Shown: positions 1 to 8,146 of the stretch, piece after piece | How positions within the stretch are numbered: position 1 is the stretch's first letter | Layout of the letters: each line of letters opens with the position of its first letter | Assembly: GCA_964460935.1 (NCBI GenBank) | Contig: CAYWSM010000039.1 | Location: 1 to 33,700, forward strand | Direction: 5' to 3' | Length of the DNA: 33,700 bases | From: DATMXP01 sp964460935 | Lineage (GTDB): Bacteria > Acidobacteriota > Terriglobia > Terriglobales > Acidobacteriaceae | Notes under the pieces: generated by a model | Databases searched by the model: none | What the model saw: only the letters and a program-made list of their open reading frames with translations | Told to the model about the DNA's origin: nothing | Translations under genes and position numbers: made by a program

Positions 1-2000
1 TGATATTCGACGATGTACCCGGCAACCGCGCTCGCCGCTACCGTCAACGGAGATGCAAGATACATCTGCCCTGGCCCGCTGCGACCCGGAAAATTTCGGT
101 TCTGGGCGCTGATGACGATCTGATCCGGCCGCGTCGAGACACCCGGACCTGCGTTGATGCAGGCGCCACAACTCGGCTCGATAACCTGCGCCCCTGCCTG
201 CGCAAAGATGTCCAGATATCCTCGATGCAAACAGTACTCGCGCGTCTCCTGCGAGCCGAACTGGATGTAGAACTTCACCGAGTCCGCCACGTGCTTGCCG
301 TGCTTCAATGCATCCGCCAGCACCTGCGCGTACATGTCCATGTCTTCGTTCTTACCTGCGGTGCAGGTGCCGCCATACGCTATTTCCACCGGTACCGGCG
401 TATTCAGGTCGCGGATGTACTTGCCGTTTCCCGGATCGCCCGGTGTCGCAATCATCGGGTAGATCTCATCCGCATCAAGTTCGATCACATGCGCGTACTG
501 CGCACCGGGATCGCTGTACAAACCGTGGATCAGTTTGTCTGCTTCGCCGCGATCCATGCTGCGACGTTCTACGAGGAACTCCACCACTTTTTCATCCGGC
601 GCAACGATACCGGTGAATCCGCCAATCTCCGCTGCCATGTTCGTCATGGTTGCGCGCTCATCGACACCGAGCTCCTCGATCGCATCTCCGGCGTATTCGA
701 TCACCTTGGCCAGCGCTTTGCCCCAGCGAACATAGTCAAGAGAAAGAATCTTCAGGATGAAGTCCTTCGCTGTAACGTTCGGCTTACGTTTTCCATGCAC
801 GACGATCTTCACCGACTCCGGCACGCTCACACGGATGTCTTTAGTGAACCAGGCGTTGAAAACGTCTGTCGTTCCGATGCCGAAGGCTATACAGCCCATT
901 GCGCCAACGTGTGGCGTGTGCGAGTCCGAGCCGACGTTTAGCTGTCCCGGAAGAGCGTAGGTCTCCAGCATGACCGAATGGCAAATCCCTTCCGCTCCCT
1001 TCCGGTCGCGCAGTTCGCCATGAAGTTGAACTCCCTTCTCCCGCGCAAACTCCTGTTGTTTGATCTTCAGTTGTGTCGCAAGGTCAAGCAGACCCATCTT
1101 TCTCTTATCTTCGGACATTACGTCATCGAGAAACGTCAGGTGATCGCGAAAACACTTGATGGTTGCCGGATCGTTTACCGGAACGTCTTTCCCGATCAGA
1201 TGGTCGTAGAAGATCGCCGCCATCGGCGTAACGTATTCGTGAGAGAAGCGCAGGTCTGTCTTCGCGAAGCCCGTATCGCCGGGCTTAACTGCCGCTACAC
1301 CGATTATTCCGTCCGCGTTCACCATGTGCCGGGCAAAGATCTTTTCCGCCAAGGTCATCGGGCGTGGACTGGTCTCGATTGCAGGCAGCGATACCTTCTT
1401 CTGCATGCGAGCAATGTTGAACTGGAACAGTCCTCCGTACTCGATCACCTGCTGCGTTATCTCATCTTCTCCCTGCGTGAATGCTGCTAGAGGAATGTCT
1501 TCCCCGCGCCGGATTTTGTCGATCATGCTGAAATCTGTCGATGTCAGCAGACCCAGGTTCTGGCAGTTCTGTTTATAAATTCGCTCGATATTTTCGGCGA
1601 TCACCAACTGAATCCCAGCCTTGAGTTCGGCATAGGGCGAATGCTCACGGCTCGATCCTTTGCCGCGCCGTTTGCCGCTCACGCACGCAACAAATCCTCC
1701 GCGCTTTACGTCGCTGCGCTTGATCGGCACTTCGTTTCCCGCTTTCAATCCGACATATGGGAACTCGCCCAAGGTTTCGTCGAAGTAGAAACACACATGC
1801 GCCGGGGTGATTTCGTCGGTCGAAATGTCATCACGCAGTTTGGGATTGTTTGCTGGATTCGCCGTGTCCCATGGCATGTCCCAACCATTCAGTTGTTTTC
1901 GGATGAGTTCGGGATCTTCGGTAAGGAACAGGATGCGCCCTTGCAGCTTTACCGTCGCCGGACGCTTTTCAATTTTCCGTTGGAGCAACGATTCAATCAC
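1..2000 (-). CDS. Aconitase/3-isopropylmalate dehydratase-family hydro-lyase, fused swivel + catalytic domains (3' end outside window)
   Basis: At least 666 residues, running off the left edge. I chose the GTG at 2000-1998: an in-frame stop lies eight codons upstream and AAGGA sits 7 nt before the GTG. The N-terminal ~170 residues are a LeuD-like swivel domain (DDISTDEITPAH, then GKRRGKGSSREHSPYAE). The LeuC-like catalytic part follows, with GSDSHTPHVGAMG near residue 355, GGTCTAGKNEDM near 541 and EPSCGACINAG near 610. The three cysteines of the last two motifs fit the family's [4Fe-4S] ligands, and SAQNRNFPGRSGPG is typical of the C-terminal region. The family isomerises hydroxy-acids by dehydration and rehydration in the cytoplasm. 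The substrate (citrate, methylisocitrate, isopropylmalate or another acid) cannot be told from sequence. The swivel-first order is like AcnB, but no HEAT-like domain precedes it. Confidence 0.9.
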   Translation of the reverse strand, partial: MIESLLQRKIEKRPATVKLQGRILFLTEDPELIRKQLNGWDMPWDTANPANNPKLRDDISTDEITPAHVCFYFDETLGEFPYVGLKAGNEVPIKRSDVKRGGFVACVSGKRRGKGSSREHSPYAELKAGIQLVIAENIERIYKQNCQNLGLLTSTDFSMIDKIRRGEDIPLAAFTQGEDEITQQVIEYGGLFQFNIARMQKKVSLPAIETSPRPMTLAEKIFARHMVNADGIIGVAAVKPGDTGFAKTDLRFSHEYVTPMAAIFYDHLIGKDVPVNDPATIKCFRDHLTFLDDVMSEDKRKMGLLDLATQLKIKQQEFAREKGVQLHGELRDRKGAEGICHSVMLETYALPGQLNVGSDSHTPHVGAMGCIAFGIGTTDVFNAWFTKDIRVSVPESVKIVVHGKRKPNVTAKDFILKILSLDYVRWGKALAKVIEYAGDAIEELGVDERATMTNMAAEIGGFTGIVAPDEKVVEFLVERRSMDRGEADKLIHGLYSDPGAQYAHVIELDADEIYPMIATPGDPGNGKYIRDLNTPVPVEIAYGGTCTAGKNEDMDMYAQVLADALKHGKHVADSVKFYIQFGSQETREYCLHRGYLDIFAQAGAQVIEPSCGACINAGPGVSTRPDQIVISAQNRNFPGRSGPGQMYLASPLTVAASAVAGYIVEY

Positions 2001-2171
2001 AAGCGTTTCCTTGAGCTGGGGTTAACGTCAGAAGGCCACAACAAGTTAGATGCTGGGTCCAGCGTAATGCAAGACAGACTTGACTAGCCGACAGACCATC
2101 GTGCGCTGCAACGACGAGCGCCGAGTGTGGCGGATACCGCCTTCAGCAAAGTGGGTTGAGTTTATACACGC

Positions 2172-3464
2172 CTATCTCACCGGCTTCAAGTCATTCATAC
2201 GTTGAGGATCGAGCGCCACTTCAATGCGAGTATGTTTGGGGAAAGTGACATCCTGACCGTGAGCGATGAACCGGCTGTAGATCGCCCGCCCAGTCCCGTA
2301 GAAACCGAACGCAGCTCCCACGTATGGCGACTTGACCGCCAGTGCTGTGGCACGCCCAATTAGCGCGAATCCATTGCTCGCGCCACCTGTGTGCATCACG
2401 GATGCCTCGTTTTCGTGGACTGCGGAAGCAGCCAATAAACCCATTATTAGTGGCGCGGCCATACCTCTAGACCCCGGTTTCACGCCACCTTCGGCGTCGA
2501 TCTGCAGATTTCCATGCTGGTCGGAATCGACCGAAACCGGCGTACCCTGAACCTTCTGCACAAATCCTGCCGGGAATTGCAATTCGCGGAATGAAAAGCG
2601 CAACACGCCACCCTTTCCCCACTTGCCTGCCGCGTGCACCTGCGTGATTTCGCCAAGCAATCGCGAACCCTCAGGAACCTTCAGTTGCTGATCCTTGCCG
2701 AACAGCGGCTGCGTGACCACCCCTTCAACTTTTGTGCCCCGAATGGCATCCCCTGAACTCACCTGCTGCACCAACTCCGCCGCGAGGGTCACCGTCGACT
2801 CTACGCCTTTCGTTGGCTGTACCGGTTTCTCCTCGCCGGCGACAACCGGCAACTCGATTGGCGCCGCTGTCTCCACCGAGAACTCGGTACCTTCGGTTAA
2901 CAATTCAGGATGGTACGGCAGTTCCGAATACAGCATTCGTCGGGCGCGATCCTTCTTCCCCGGAGCCGTGAACTGGTGAACCGTTTCCTTCTCACGACCG
3001 ACAGCGTCTGACCACAGCTTCTTCACCATGGACTGATGCCCTGCGCCGGTCGCTTGAAATCTCACCACCTCCATCCCGTTCGACGCTGGCTTCATCTGAA
3101 TCGCCATCTCGTTCTTTCCGGCCAGTAGCAGGTCATCGAAAGCGATTTCCGGTTGATGCAGAGGCGTGAAATCGCCACTCAACTTTGCATTCGTGCGTAT
3201 GTTTTTCGGCGCCGGCTTCAGGGCTGTAATCTTCCCAATCAATTCAGAACCAGCCGGTATAACCAATTGATTATCAACATAGAAGGGGTAGACGGTTCGC
3301 GCTCGCACCGCTTCTCCCACCTTCATGTGGGTATCGTGTTCCACCTGTACAGCGAGAGTCTCGCCAGGTTGAACCTGAATGGTGTTAACGCGATCTTCGG
3401 CATGAGAGATGACACTGAGACCCAGCCCAAAAACAAGGGCGACGAAAGGCTTGTTTATCGACAT
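2172..3464 (-). CDS. Secreted/periplasmic protein with two VirB10/TrbI-like repeats, function unknown
   Basis: 430 residues from an ATG with AGGGG about 9 nt upstream. A signal peptide ends near residue 22 (ISHA-ED). Two similar segments carry the pattern of a hydrophobic strand, V/IP-x-GS-x-L-x-G-x-I: IPAGSELIGKI near residue 70 and VPEGSRLLGEI near 265. In VirB10/TrbI proteins this pattern marks the outer-membrane beta-barrel-associated domain. A Gly/Ala-rich hydrophobic stretch near residues 335-350 (GMAAPLIMGLLAASAV) could insert into a membrane. No other conjugation or type IV secretion gene is nearby, so a transfer role is not supported. An envelope role is more likely. The domain assignment is by pattern only. 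Confidence 0.75.
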   Translation of the reverse strand: MSINKPFVALVFGLGLSVISHAEDRVNTIQVQPGETLAVQVEHDTHMKVGEAVRARTVYPFYVDNQLVIPAGSELIGKITALKPAPKNIRTNAKLSGDFTPLHQPEIAFDDLLLAGKNEMAIQMKPASNGMEVVRFQATGAGHQSMVKKLWSDAVGREKETVHQFTAPGKKDRARRMLYSELPYHPELLTEGTEFSVETAAPIELPVVAGEEKPVQPTKGVESTVTLAAELVQQVSSGDAIRGTKVEGVVTQPLFGKDQQLKVPEGSRLLGEITQVHAAGKWGKGGVLRFSFRELQFPAGFVQKVQGTPVSVDSDQHGNLQIDAEGGVKPGSRGMAAPLIMGLLAASAVHENEASVMHTGGASNGFALIGRATALAVKSPYVGAAFGFYGTGRAIYSRFIAHGQDVTFPKHTRIEVALDPQRMNDLKPVR

Positions 3465-3557
3465 ACTGCTGAACCCCTGGTGCGAGATTCGCGGACGGGC
3501 AAGTTTGGACTAATAGTAATCCACAAACCCTGGGATATGGGGAAAGTCGTAGAAGAT

Positions 3558-4397
3558 TTAACCGCGGCCTCGACTGTACTCTAGCGGGTTCGGCAACTCA
3601 GGCAGGTCGCGGCCTTCAATGATGTCGGCCATCACCCGTGTCATGTCTTCGTGAACCAAGCCATTACTCGCCAGAGTCTCCTTGGAGTCAAGCGTCCAAT
3701 TGTTGCCGTCAAAGCGTGTCACGTTACCGCCAGCTTCCCTAACGAGCACCACGCCTGCCGCCGTGTCCCATGGATTGAGGTTGAACTCCCAGAAGGCATC
3801 CAGGCGTCCGCTCGCCACGCTGGCGAGGTCGAGAGCCGCCGATCCGGCGCGTCGAACACCATGCGTCCGCAACGTGATTACATGGTAGAAGTAGATGTTC
3901 GGATTCTTATGCCGCTTGTGACTCGGGAATCCTGTTCCCGTCAGAGACTCCGCAAGATTGTTGAGCTTCGAAACGTGAATGCGCTCACCGTTCAGATACG
4001 CTCCAGCGCCCTTCTCCGCGGCGAATAACTCATTGCGTGTCGGATCGTAAACTACTCCTGCAATGAGCTCTCCGCGAACCTCCAGGCCGAGGGATACACA
4101 AAACACCGGAAAGCCGTGTGCGAAGTTCGTAGTGCCATCGAGGGGATCGATGTACCACCGATAGTCGCTGCCGGTGTTTGTGCGCGTTCCTTCCTCTCCG
4201 AACAAGTCGTGCCCCGGAAATTCCTGCTGAATGCGGTCGGTGATCATCTTTTCCGATGCCCGATCCGCCGCTGTCACCAGATCCGCGTCGCCTTTATACG
4301 TGAATCCAATCCGCTGCTTGAATTTCTCGAGCAGCAAAGCACCCGCCTCGCGGGCCATGCTCTCCATGGAAGGAACGTAATTGGTCTTTGCCGTCAT
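3558..4397 (-). CDS. Inositol monophosphatase family protein (SuhB/CysQ-like)
   Basis: 279 residues, normal for the family. The Mg2+-binding signatures are intact: FGEEG (E68, E69), DPLDGTTN (84-91) and a late WDTAAGVVLVREAGG. These motifs define Li+-sensitive phosphatases acting on inositol phosphates, 3'-phosphoadenosine 5'-phosphate or related sugar phosphates in the cytoplasm. The substrate is not decided by sequence. In-frame ATGs at residues 11 and 14 are alternative starts; the homologous region begins near MESMAREAGALLL. The gene stands between the secreted protein and the Hfq-like gene on the same strand, separated from the latter by the repeat at 4426-4508. Confidence 0.9.
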   Translation of the reverse strand: MTAKTNYVPSMESMAREAGALLLEKFKQRIGFTYKGDADLVTAADRASEKMITDRIQQEFPGHDLFGEEGTRTNTGSDYRWYIDPLDGTTNFAHGFPVFCVSLGLEVRGELIAGVVYDPTRNELFAAEKGAGAYLNGERIHVSKLNNLAESLTGTGFPSHKRHKNPNIYFYHVITLRTHGVRRAGSAALDLASVASGRLDAFWEFNLNPWDTAAGVVLVREAGGNVTRFDGNNWTLDSKETLASNGLVHEDMTRVMADIIEGRDLPELPNPLEYSRGRG

Positions 4398-4425
4398 CGG
4401 TGATCGTTGCAGTCCAGAAACACAA

Positions 4426-4508
4426 ATTGGATATTGTGTATTGTCTATTGAATACTCAAAAGCAAGACTTTGCTTTCAATCGTCAATAAACAATCTTCAA
4501 TATCCAAT
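4426..4508. repeat. Long intergenic inverted repeat made of 7-bp periodic ATTG / CAAT units
   Basis: The left arm holds ATTGNNN four times at exactly 7-bp spacing (4426, 4433, 4440, 4447). The right arm holds CAAT five times at 7-bp spacing (4477, 4484, 4491, 4498, 4505). The outer 11 bp are a perfect inverted repeat, ATTGGATATTG (4426-4436) with CAATATCCAAT (4498-4508). The centre is a second perfect stem, AAAGCAA (4459-4465) with TTGCTTT (4470-4476) around a 4-nt loop. The element fills the gap between the Hfq-like and inositol-phosphatase genes and is far more AT-rich than its surroundings. It could be a mobile or repetitive palindromic element or a structured RNA in the spacer. Confidence 0.8.
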
Positions 4509-4517
4509 CCTTTGGAG

Positions 4518-4793
4518 CTATCTTTTTCGCGCGGTGCCTTCTTCCGCGATGTACATGATCTCGTGCTTAAAGATGAACAGGTTGGGCTCGCCCTCGCGCG
4601 TCAGGCGGATCATGTTCCGATCGTAGTATTCGATCCATCCACGGACAACTTCGCCGTCCATCAGCCGGACAGAAACAGTCTTCTGCTTCTCGCCCAGCAT
4701 CTTTAAATACAACGCCTCTTCGAAGGTGTCTTCCGGCGGCGGCGCTTTCGGCTTTTTATGATTGCTATTGGAATTAGGGGTTCGCAGCGGCAT
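4518..4793 (-). CDS. Hfq-like Sm-fold RNA-binding protein
   Basis: 91 residues from ATG. A polar, Asn/Pro-rich N-terminal tail of about 22 residues precedes an Sm-like core. Sm1-like features are L-x(3)-V-x-V-x-L-x-D-G-x-x-V-x-G-x-I-E-x-Y-D (residues ~38-60). The C-terminal FKHEIMYI corresponds to the YKHA-I-S Sm2 signature of Hfq. Hfq hexamers pair small RNAs with mRNAs in the cytoplasm. The usual hfq neighbours (miaA, hflX) are absent and the N-terminal GQxLQ region is not conserved, so this is a divergent Hfq-family member. Sm fold: fairly sure. sRNA chaperone activity: inferred. Confidence 0.8.
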   Translation of the reverse strand: MPLRTPNSNSNHKKPKAPPPEDTFEEALYLKMLGEKQKTVSVRLMDGEVVRGWIEYYDRNMIRLTREGEPNLFIFKHEIMYIAEEGTARKR

Positions 4794-4853
4794 GGGTTCA
4801 TTCTACCCGAAGAGCCTTCATTTTCAGGCAGGTAATTCGGCCAAGCCCGCTGG

Positions 4854-5858
4854 TTACTCTCCGAAGCCTTGCTGCTTCGGGTGCTTGCTGTCGGCGAAGG
4901 CCGGCGCATTACCGGGTAGCGGCTTCAAAATCAGGAGTTTCGAACGTCCATCGCGCCCGCCCGGCACGTAGATGAGCTTCGTCTTCGGATCATATGCCAG
5001 TGAACGTCCGCGAACGTCGATGTTCAACTCATCGCCGCGCGCGAGGCCGTTCACGTGCACTCCCATGATGCACACAGCGCCGGCGGACGCAGCCAGCAGC
5101 TTATTGTCGGCGGCATCGAGCCAAAGGGAATCCACTCCCGCCGGCGCACCTACACGATTCAGTTCCGCACCAGTATCTGCGTTCAACGCCACAACCGCAT
5201 ATCGTACGGCGACGTAGAGCCTGCGCGCGTCCGGATTCAGCGCAAGTCCGGTGGGCTGCGAGCCTTTTATGGACCAGTAAGCCTGCGGGTTCAGGTCGAG
5301 GTCGTACACACCGACCTGCCTCTTGTCTTGCAGGGTTGCATAGATCAACCTCTTCGCCGGATCGAACACCATACGATCTGGCAGCCCGCCCGCATCGACG
5401 GCTTTAACTTTGTTGTTACTCTTGAAATCAACATACCCAATCGACCGGTCCCGCGAATTCGCCAGATACAGCCGGTCATTCACCGGGACATATAGAATGC
5501 TCTCCACCGGAACTTTGACGGGAATCACCTTCTCGACATTCCACGATTCCGTCGAGATCACCACAATGCTCTCGCGATCCGGGCTGCTCAGGAATACGCG
5601 CCCACCAGCCTCGTCTACCGCTATCCCTGCGGCGCCGCGTACGTGCTCAACGCGCGCGACGACACGCCGTTTTGCAAGATCGAAGATGTCAACGGAATTG
5701 GCTGCCGAATGTGCCATGAGCAACGCACCGTTGGCGATTCCGACGGCATCGAATCCCGGTAAACCGGCGAGATCAATCATTGCAACCTGACGCAACCGAT
5801 CAGCGGAAGCGAAAGTCGTAAGCAAGACGAAGGCGAATATCAGGCGTAGAAGGCGCAT
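4854..5858 (-). CDS. Secreted YncE/YVTN-type beta-propeller protein
   Basis: 334 residues with a clear signal peptide (about residues 1-19, LLTTFASA). The rest is repeated blades of about 40 residues with patterns such as FDLAKRRVVARVEHV, VISTESWNVEKVIPVKV, GYVDFKSNNKVKAVDAGG and VYDLDLNPQAYWSIKG, each followed by a G(L)A-hydrophobic-D/N turn. This matches the NHL/YVTN beta-propeller group that acts as a periplasmic or extracellular binding scaffold. No catalytic motif is visible. The C-terminus ends in a short polar tail. It is separated by 60 bp from the downstream Hfq-like gene on the same strand. Confidence 0.8.
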   Translation of the reverse strand: MRLLRLIFAFVLLTTFASADRLRQVAMIDLAGLPGFDAVGIANGALLMAHSAANSVDIFDLAKRRVVARVEHVRGAAGIAVDEAGGRVFLSSPDRESIVVISTESWNVEKVIPVKVPVESILYVPVNDRLYLANSRDRSIGYVDFKSNNKVKAVDAGGLPDRMVFDPAKRLIYATLQDKRQVGVYDLDLNPQAYWSIKGSQPTGLALNPDARRLYVAVRYAVVALNADTGAELNRVGAPAGVDSLWLDAADNKLLAASAGAVCIMGVHVNGLARGDELNIDVRGRSLAYDPKTKLIYVPGGRDGRSKLLILKPLPGNAPAFADSKHPKQQGFGE

Positions 5859-6206
5859 ACGGCTACACGGGATTGGGATGCAGAGGAGAAGATGAGCGCT
5901 GCCCAGAAGGACATTAGCAAATGAGTAGCCAGGAATTTCTGGAAGGGCCGCTCAGTCAGAATGAGCTAAGAGCGTCGTAGAATTGCCGAGTTGCTGAAAT
6001 CCAGCTTACAAAGATGCATTTCGATGTCTCTGCGTTGCCACGTGATCGAAACTGTCTTCCCATTCCGGATAGACACTGACATTTGTCCCAACAACGCGAC
6101 AGTTAAGCCCTTCTGTGGCTGAAATCCGAGATTAACGATTGCGATATACCTGCTTAAAGTGCTAAACTCCGCCGCCTCAAATAAACCCCGGAGGCCAGTG
6201 TAATCG
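5859..6206 (+). promoter_or_regulatory. Divergent spacer of 348 bp with a candidate promoter at 6139-6168
   Basis: This gap separates the divergent propeller and BNR-protein genes. On the plus strand, TTGCGA (6139-6144) and TAAACT (6163-6168) are 18 bp apart, and TG one base before the -10 makes an extended -10 form. GGAGG at 6190-6194 is the ribosome site for the ATG at 6207. A small open frame on the minus strand (5966-6229) has no recognisable family and starts inside the downstream gene, so I do not call it. Nothing else was recognised here. Confidence 0.4.
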
Positions 6207-7394
6207 ATGAAGTTTCCCCGCCTACTCACCTCGATTGTTTCAGCCGCGACCTTGCTCGGAATAGGCGCTCCCCAAACCGTTGCACAAATTGCAAGTTCAT
6301 CTGTGCCTACTACAACGTATCAGTCCGCAAGAGTTCCAGTACAACAGCCAACACGCTCACTGAGCGCAACCCGGCAAACTGAGGGTCGGCATCTCAGCAA
6401 GTCGGGCCTGGTCAGTGCCAACGCCAACCCCTGGATATTGCAAGCAACTCTGCCAAGCGCCGTTATTCACGATCTTTCCTTTCCTACTCCGCAGGTCGGT
6501 TTTGCAGCCGCTGAACTGGGACAGGTATGGAAAACCTCCGATGGCGGTTCGCATTGGACCGAAATCATGAACCTTGGCTTCCCTTATTACTGGTACGGAG
6601 TCAAGGCGCTCAATACCAATGACGTCGTCATCTCTGGTTTCAATAACTCGAACTTTCAGGGTATCGTTCGCTGGAGCCATGATGGCGGCACGACCTGGAG
6701 CGACGACATCGTGGTCAATACGCAGGGATGGGCGAACCGTGTTCGATTTGCGAGTCCTCAGGATGGACTGGTTACCGACTTGCTCAACCTGACTGCACCC
6801 AATGCCGCACACTACACCACTGACGGCGGCCATGACGGAGCTGATTGGACGCAGGTAGTACCCGACCCCAACGGAGGTTGGTTCGGCAATCAGTTCAGCT
6901 TCCTGCCGAGCCTGCATGCTCGCATGTCGGGCATCAGCTACTGCGACAGCCTTGATGGCGGCGCTGACTGGAGCTGTAAGGCTCCAGTTGATTCCGTTTT
7001 TGACGGCCCGGTGTTCTTCCAGGATGAGGACAACGGCTGGGTCGGCGGCGGAACAATTTCTCCCAGCGTGGAAGGCTGGGTACACCGCACCACCGACGGC
7101 GGACAGACATGGAGCGATCGCACGCTCGATGTTACGGCGCCTATCCGCGAGATCTATTTCATCTCTCCGAAAGTAGGTTGGGCGGTAGGCGGCAATATCT
7201 ACAGCGGTGACGGCGTCATTTATTTCAGCCGCGATGGTGGACAAACGTGGTCGCTTGACATGGACACGAATGGTCACGAGATGGATGCCTGTGCCACCCC
7301 GACAATCGCATCGTCCTCGGTCCAGATCTGGTGCGCCGGGTACGACAGCTCTTTCAATGGCGTCATCTACAAGTTGGATCGCCTCAGTCAGTAG
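6207..7394 (+). CDS. Secreted BNR-repeat / Ycf48-like beta-propeller protein
   Basis: 395 residues. The start is an ATG with GGAGG 12 nt upstream, followed by a signal peptide (cleavage probably after TVAQ, residue ~27). Asp-box (BNR) motifs of the form S/T-x-D-G-G-x-T/H-W recur: TSDGGSHW, SHDGGTTW, TTDGGQTW and SRDGGQTW. They are linked by segments such as VGFAAAELGQVWKT and VGWAVGGNIYSGDG, which resemble photosystem II assembly factor Ycf48 and sialidase-type propellers. In non-phototrophs these proteins are extracellular with unknown ligands. No sialidase catalytic residues could be identified. It is monocistronic, closed by the terminator immediately downstream. Confidence 0.85.
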   Translation: MKFPRLLTSIVSAATLLGIGAPQTVAQIASSSVPTTTYQSARVPVQQPTRSLSATRQTEGRHLSKSGLVSANANPWILQATLPSAVIHDLSFPTPQVGFAAAELGQVWKTSDGGSHWTEIMNLGFPYYWYGVKALNTNDVVISGFNNSNFQGIVRWSHDGGTTWSDDIVVNTQGWANRVRFASPQDGLVTDLLNLTAPNAAHYTTDGGHDGADWTQVVPDPNGGWFGNQFSFLPSLHARMSGISYCDSLDGGADWSCKAPVDSVFDGPVFFQDEDNGWVGGGTISPSVEGWVHRTTDGGQTWSDRTLDVTAPIREIYFISPKVGWAVGGNIYSGDGVIYFSRDGGQTWSLDMDTNGHEMDACATPTIASSSVQIWCAGYDSSFNGVIYKLDRLSQ

Positions 7395-7412
7395 GTAGGT
7401 AGTACCAAACAG

Positions 7413-7456
7413 TTTCGGGCCGCATGCGGTTACTCGCAGCGGCCCGAAAGTTTTTT
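7413..7456 (+). terminator. Rho-independent terminator of the BNR-protein gene
   Basis: A perfect 11-bp stem, TTTCGGGCCGC (7413-7423) with GCGGCCCGAAA (7439-7449), is followed by G and six T (7451-7456). It lies 19 bp after the BNR-protein stop, in the convergent gap with nuoB. The T tract makes it a plus-strand terminator. Confidence 0.9.
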
Positions 7457-7473
7457 ACAAAGTCGAAGATAAG

Positions 7474-8049
7474 CTACGCTAGATTCAGTGCCTCTTTGAA
7501 ACTGCCGCGCTCCTTCATGATTTTTTCCTGCAGCAGCGTGATGGCATAGATCAACTGCTCGGGGCGTGGGGGGCATCCGGGGACGTACACATCGACCGGG
7601 ATCACCTGGTTCACACCCTGAACCAGTGCGTAATTGTTGAACACGCCGCCCGAAGTCGCGCATGCGCCCATCGAGATCACCCATTTGGGCTCAGGCATCT
7701 GCTCGTAGAGCTGGCGAATCACCGGAGCCATCTTCTGTGAGACGCGGCCGGCGATGATCATCAGGTCGGACTGGCGAGGCGACGGACGGAACACCTCGGC
7801 TCCAAAGCGCGCGATGTCGAAACGCGAAGCGCCCATCGACATCATCTCAATCGCGCAGCAGGCCAGGCCGAATGTCATCGGCCAAATCGAGCTCTTACGC
7901 ACCCAGTTCACAACCGTGTCGAGCGAGGTCATGATGATGCCCTCGGGGGTCTTCTCTCCCCATTCGACCTCACGAATTTCCGTGACCTTGGAGTGAGTAT
8001 GCTCACCGAAGAGATTTTCAAAACGAGTTTCGCCGATGCCTTCAATCAT
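7474..8049 (-). CDS. nuoB: NADH-quinone oxidoreductase subunit B (NuoB), isolated gene
   Basis: 191 residues. The four cysteines that hold iron-sulphur cluster N2 of complex I are present: C64 and C65 in FGLACCAIEMM, C130 in SMGACATSGG and C159 in VPGCPPRPE. NuoB sits at the end of the redox chain in the peripheral arm of complex I on the inner membrane. The assigned ATG gives a longer N-terminus than usual; the alternative ATG at residue 40 (MTSLDTVVNW) may be the real start because no good ribosome site precedes the first. No nuoA, nuoC or nuoD adjoins it, which is unusual. It reads as a complete, functional-looking gene. Confidence 0.95.
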   Translation of the reverse strand: MIEGIGETRFENLFGEHTHSKVTEIREVEWGEKTPEGIIMTSLDTVVNWVRKSSIWPMTFGLACCAIEMMSMGASRFDIARFGAEVFRPSPRQSDLMIIAGRVSQKMAPVIRQLYEQMPEPKWVISMGACATSGGVFNNYALVQGVNQVIPVDVYVPGCPPRPEQLIYAITLLQEKIMKERGSFKEALNLA

Positions 8050-8146
8050 GAGGAAACCATTTTAAATGAAGCTATTAGTTTGATTCAAAAAGCACGTTGG
8101 AAGCCGCAGTTTCGCGAGAACCTCATCCGACGACTGGTGAACTCTC

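Noticed and set aside
225..2087. Several plus-strand open frames of 60-240 residues
   Set aside because: They are antisense to the aconitase-family gene, whose motifs and domain order are clear on the minus strand.
2129..2141. GGCGG-ATA-CCGCC as terminator of the 2172-3464 gene
   Set aside because: The stem is only 5 bp and no T tract follows on the minus strand.
4426..4508. CRISPR-type repeat or classical transcription terminator
   Set aside because: Units are 7 bp with 3-bp gaps, far too short for CRISPR. The arms are AT-rich rather than GC-rich and there is no T run beyond the stem.
5966..6229. 87-residue open frame on the minus strand
   Set aside because: It starts inside the BNR-protein gene, covers its promoter and ribosome site, and shows no recognisable family or ribosome site of its own.
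6357..7277. 306-residue open frame on the minus strand
   Set aside because: It is antisense to the BNR-repeat gene, which has a signal peptide, repeats, ribosome site and terminator.
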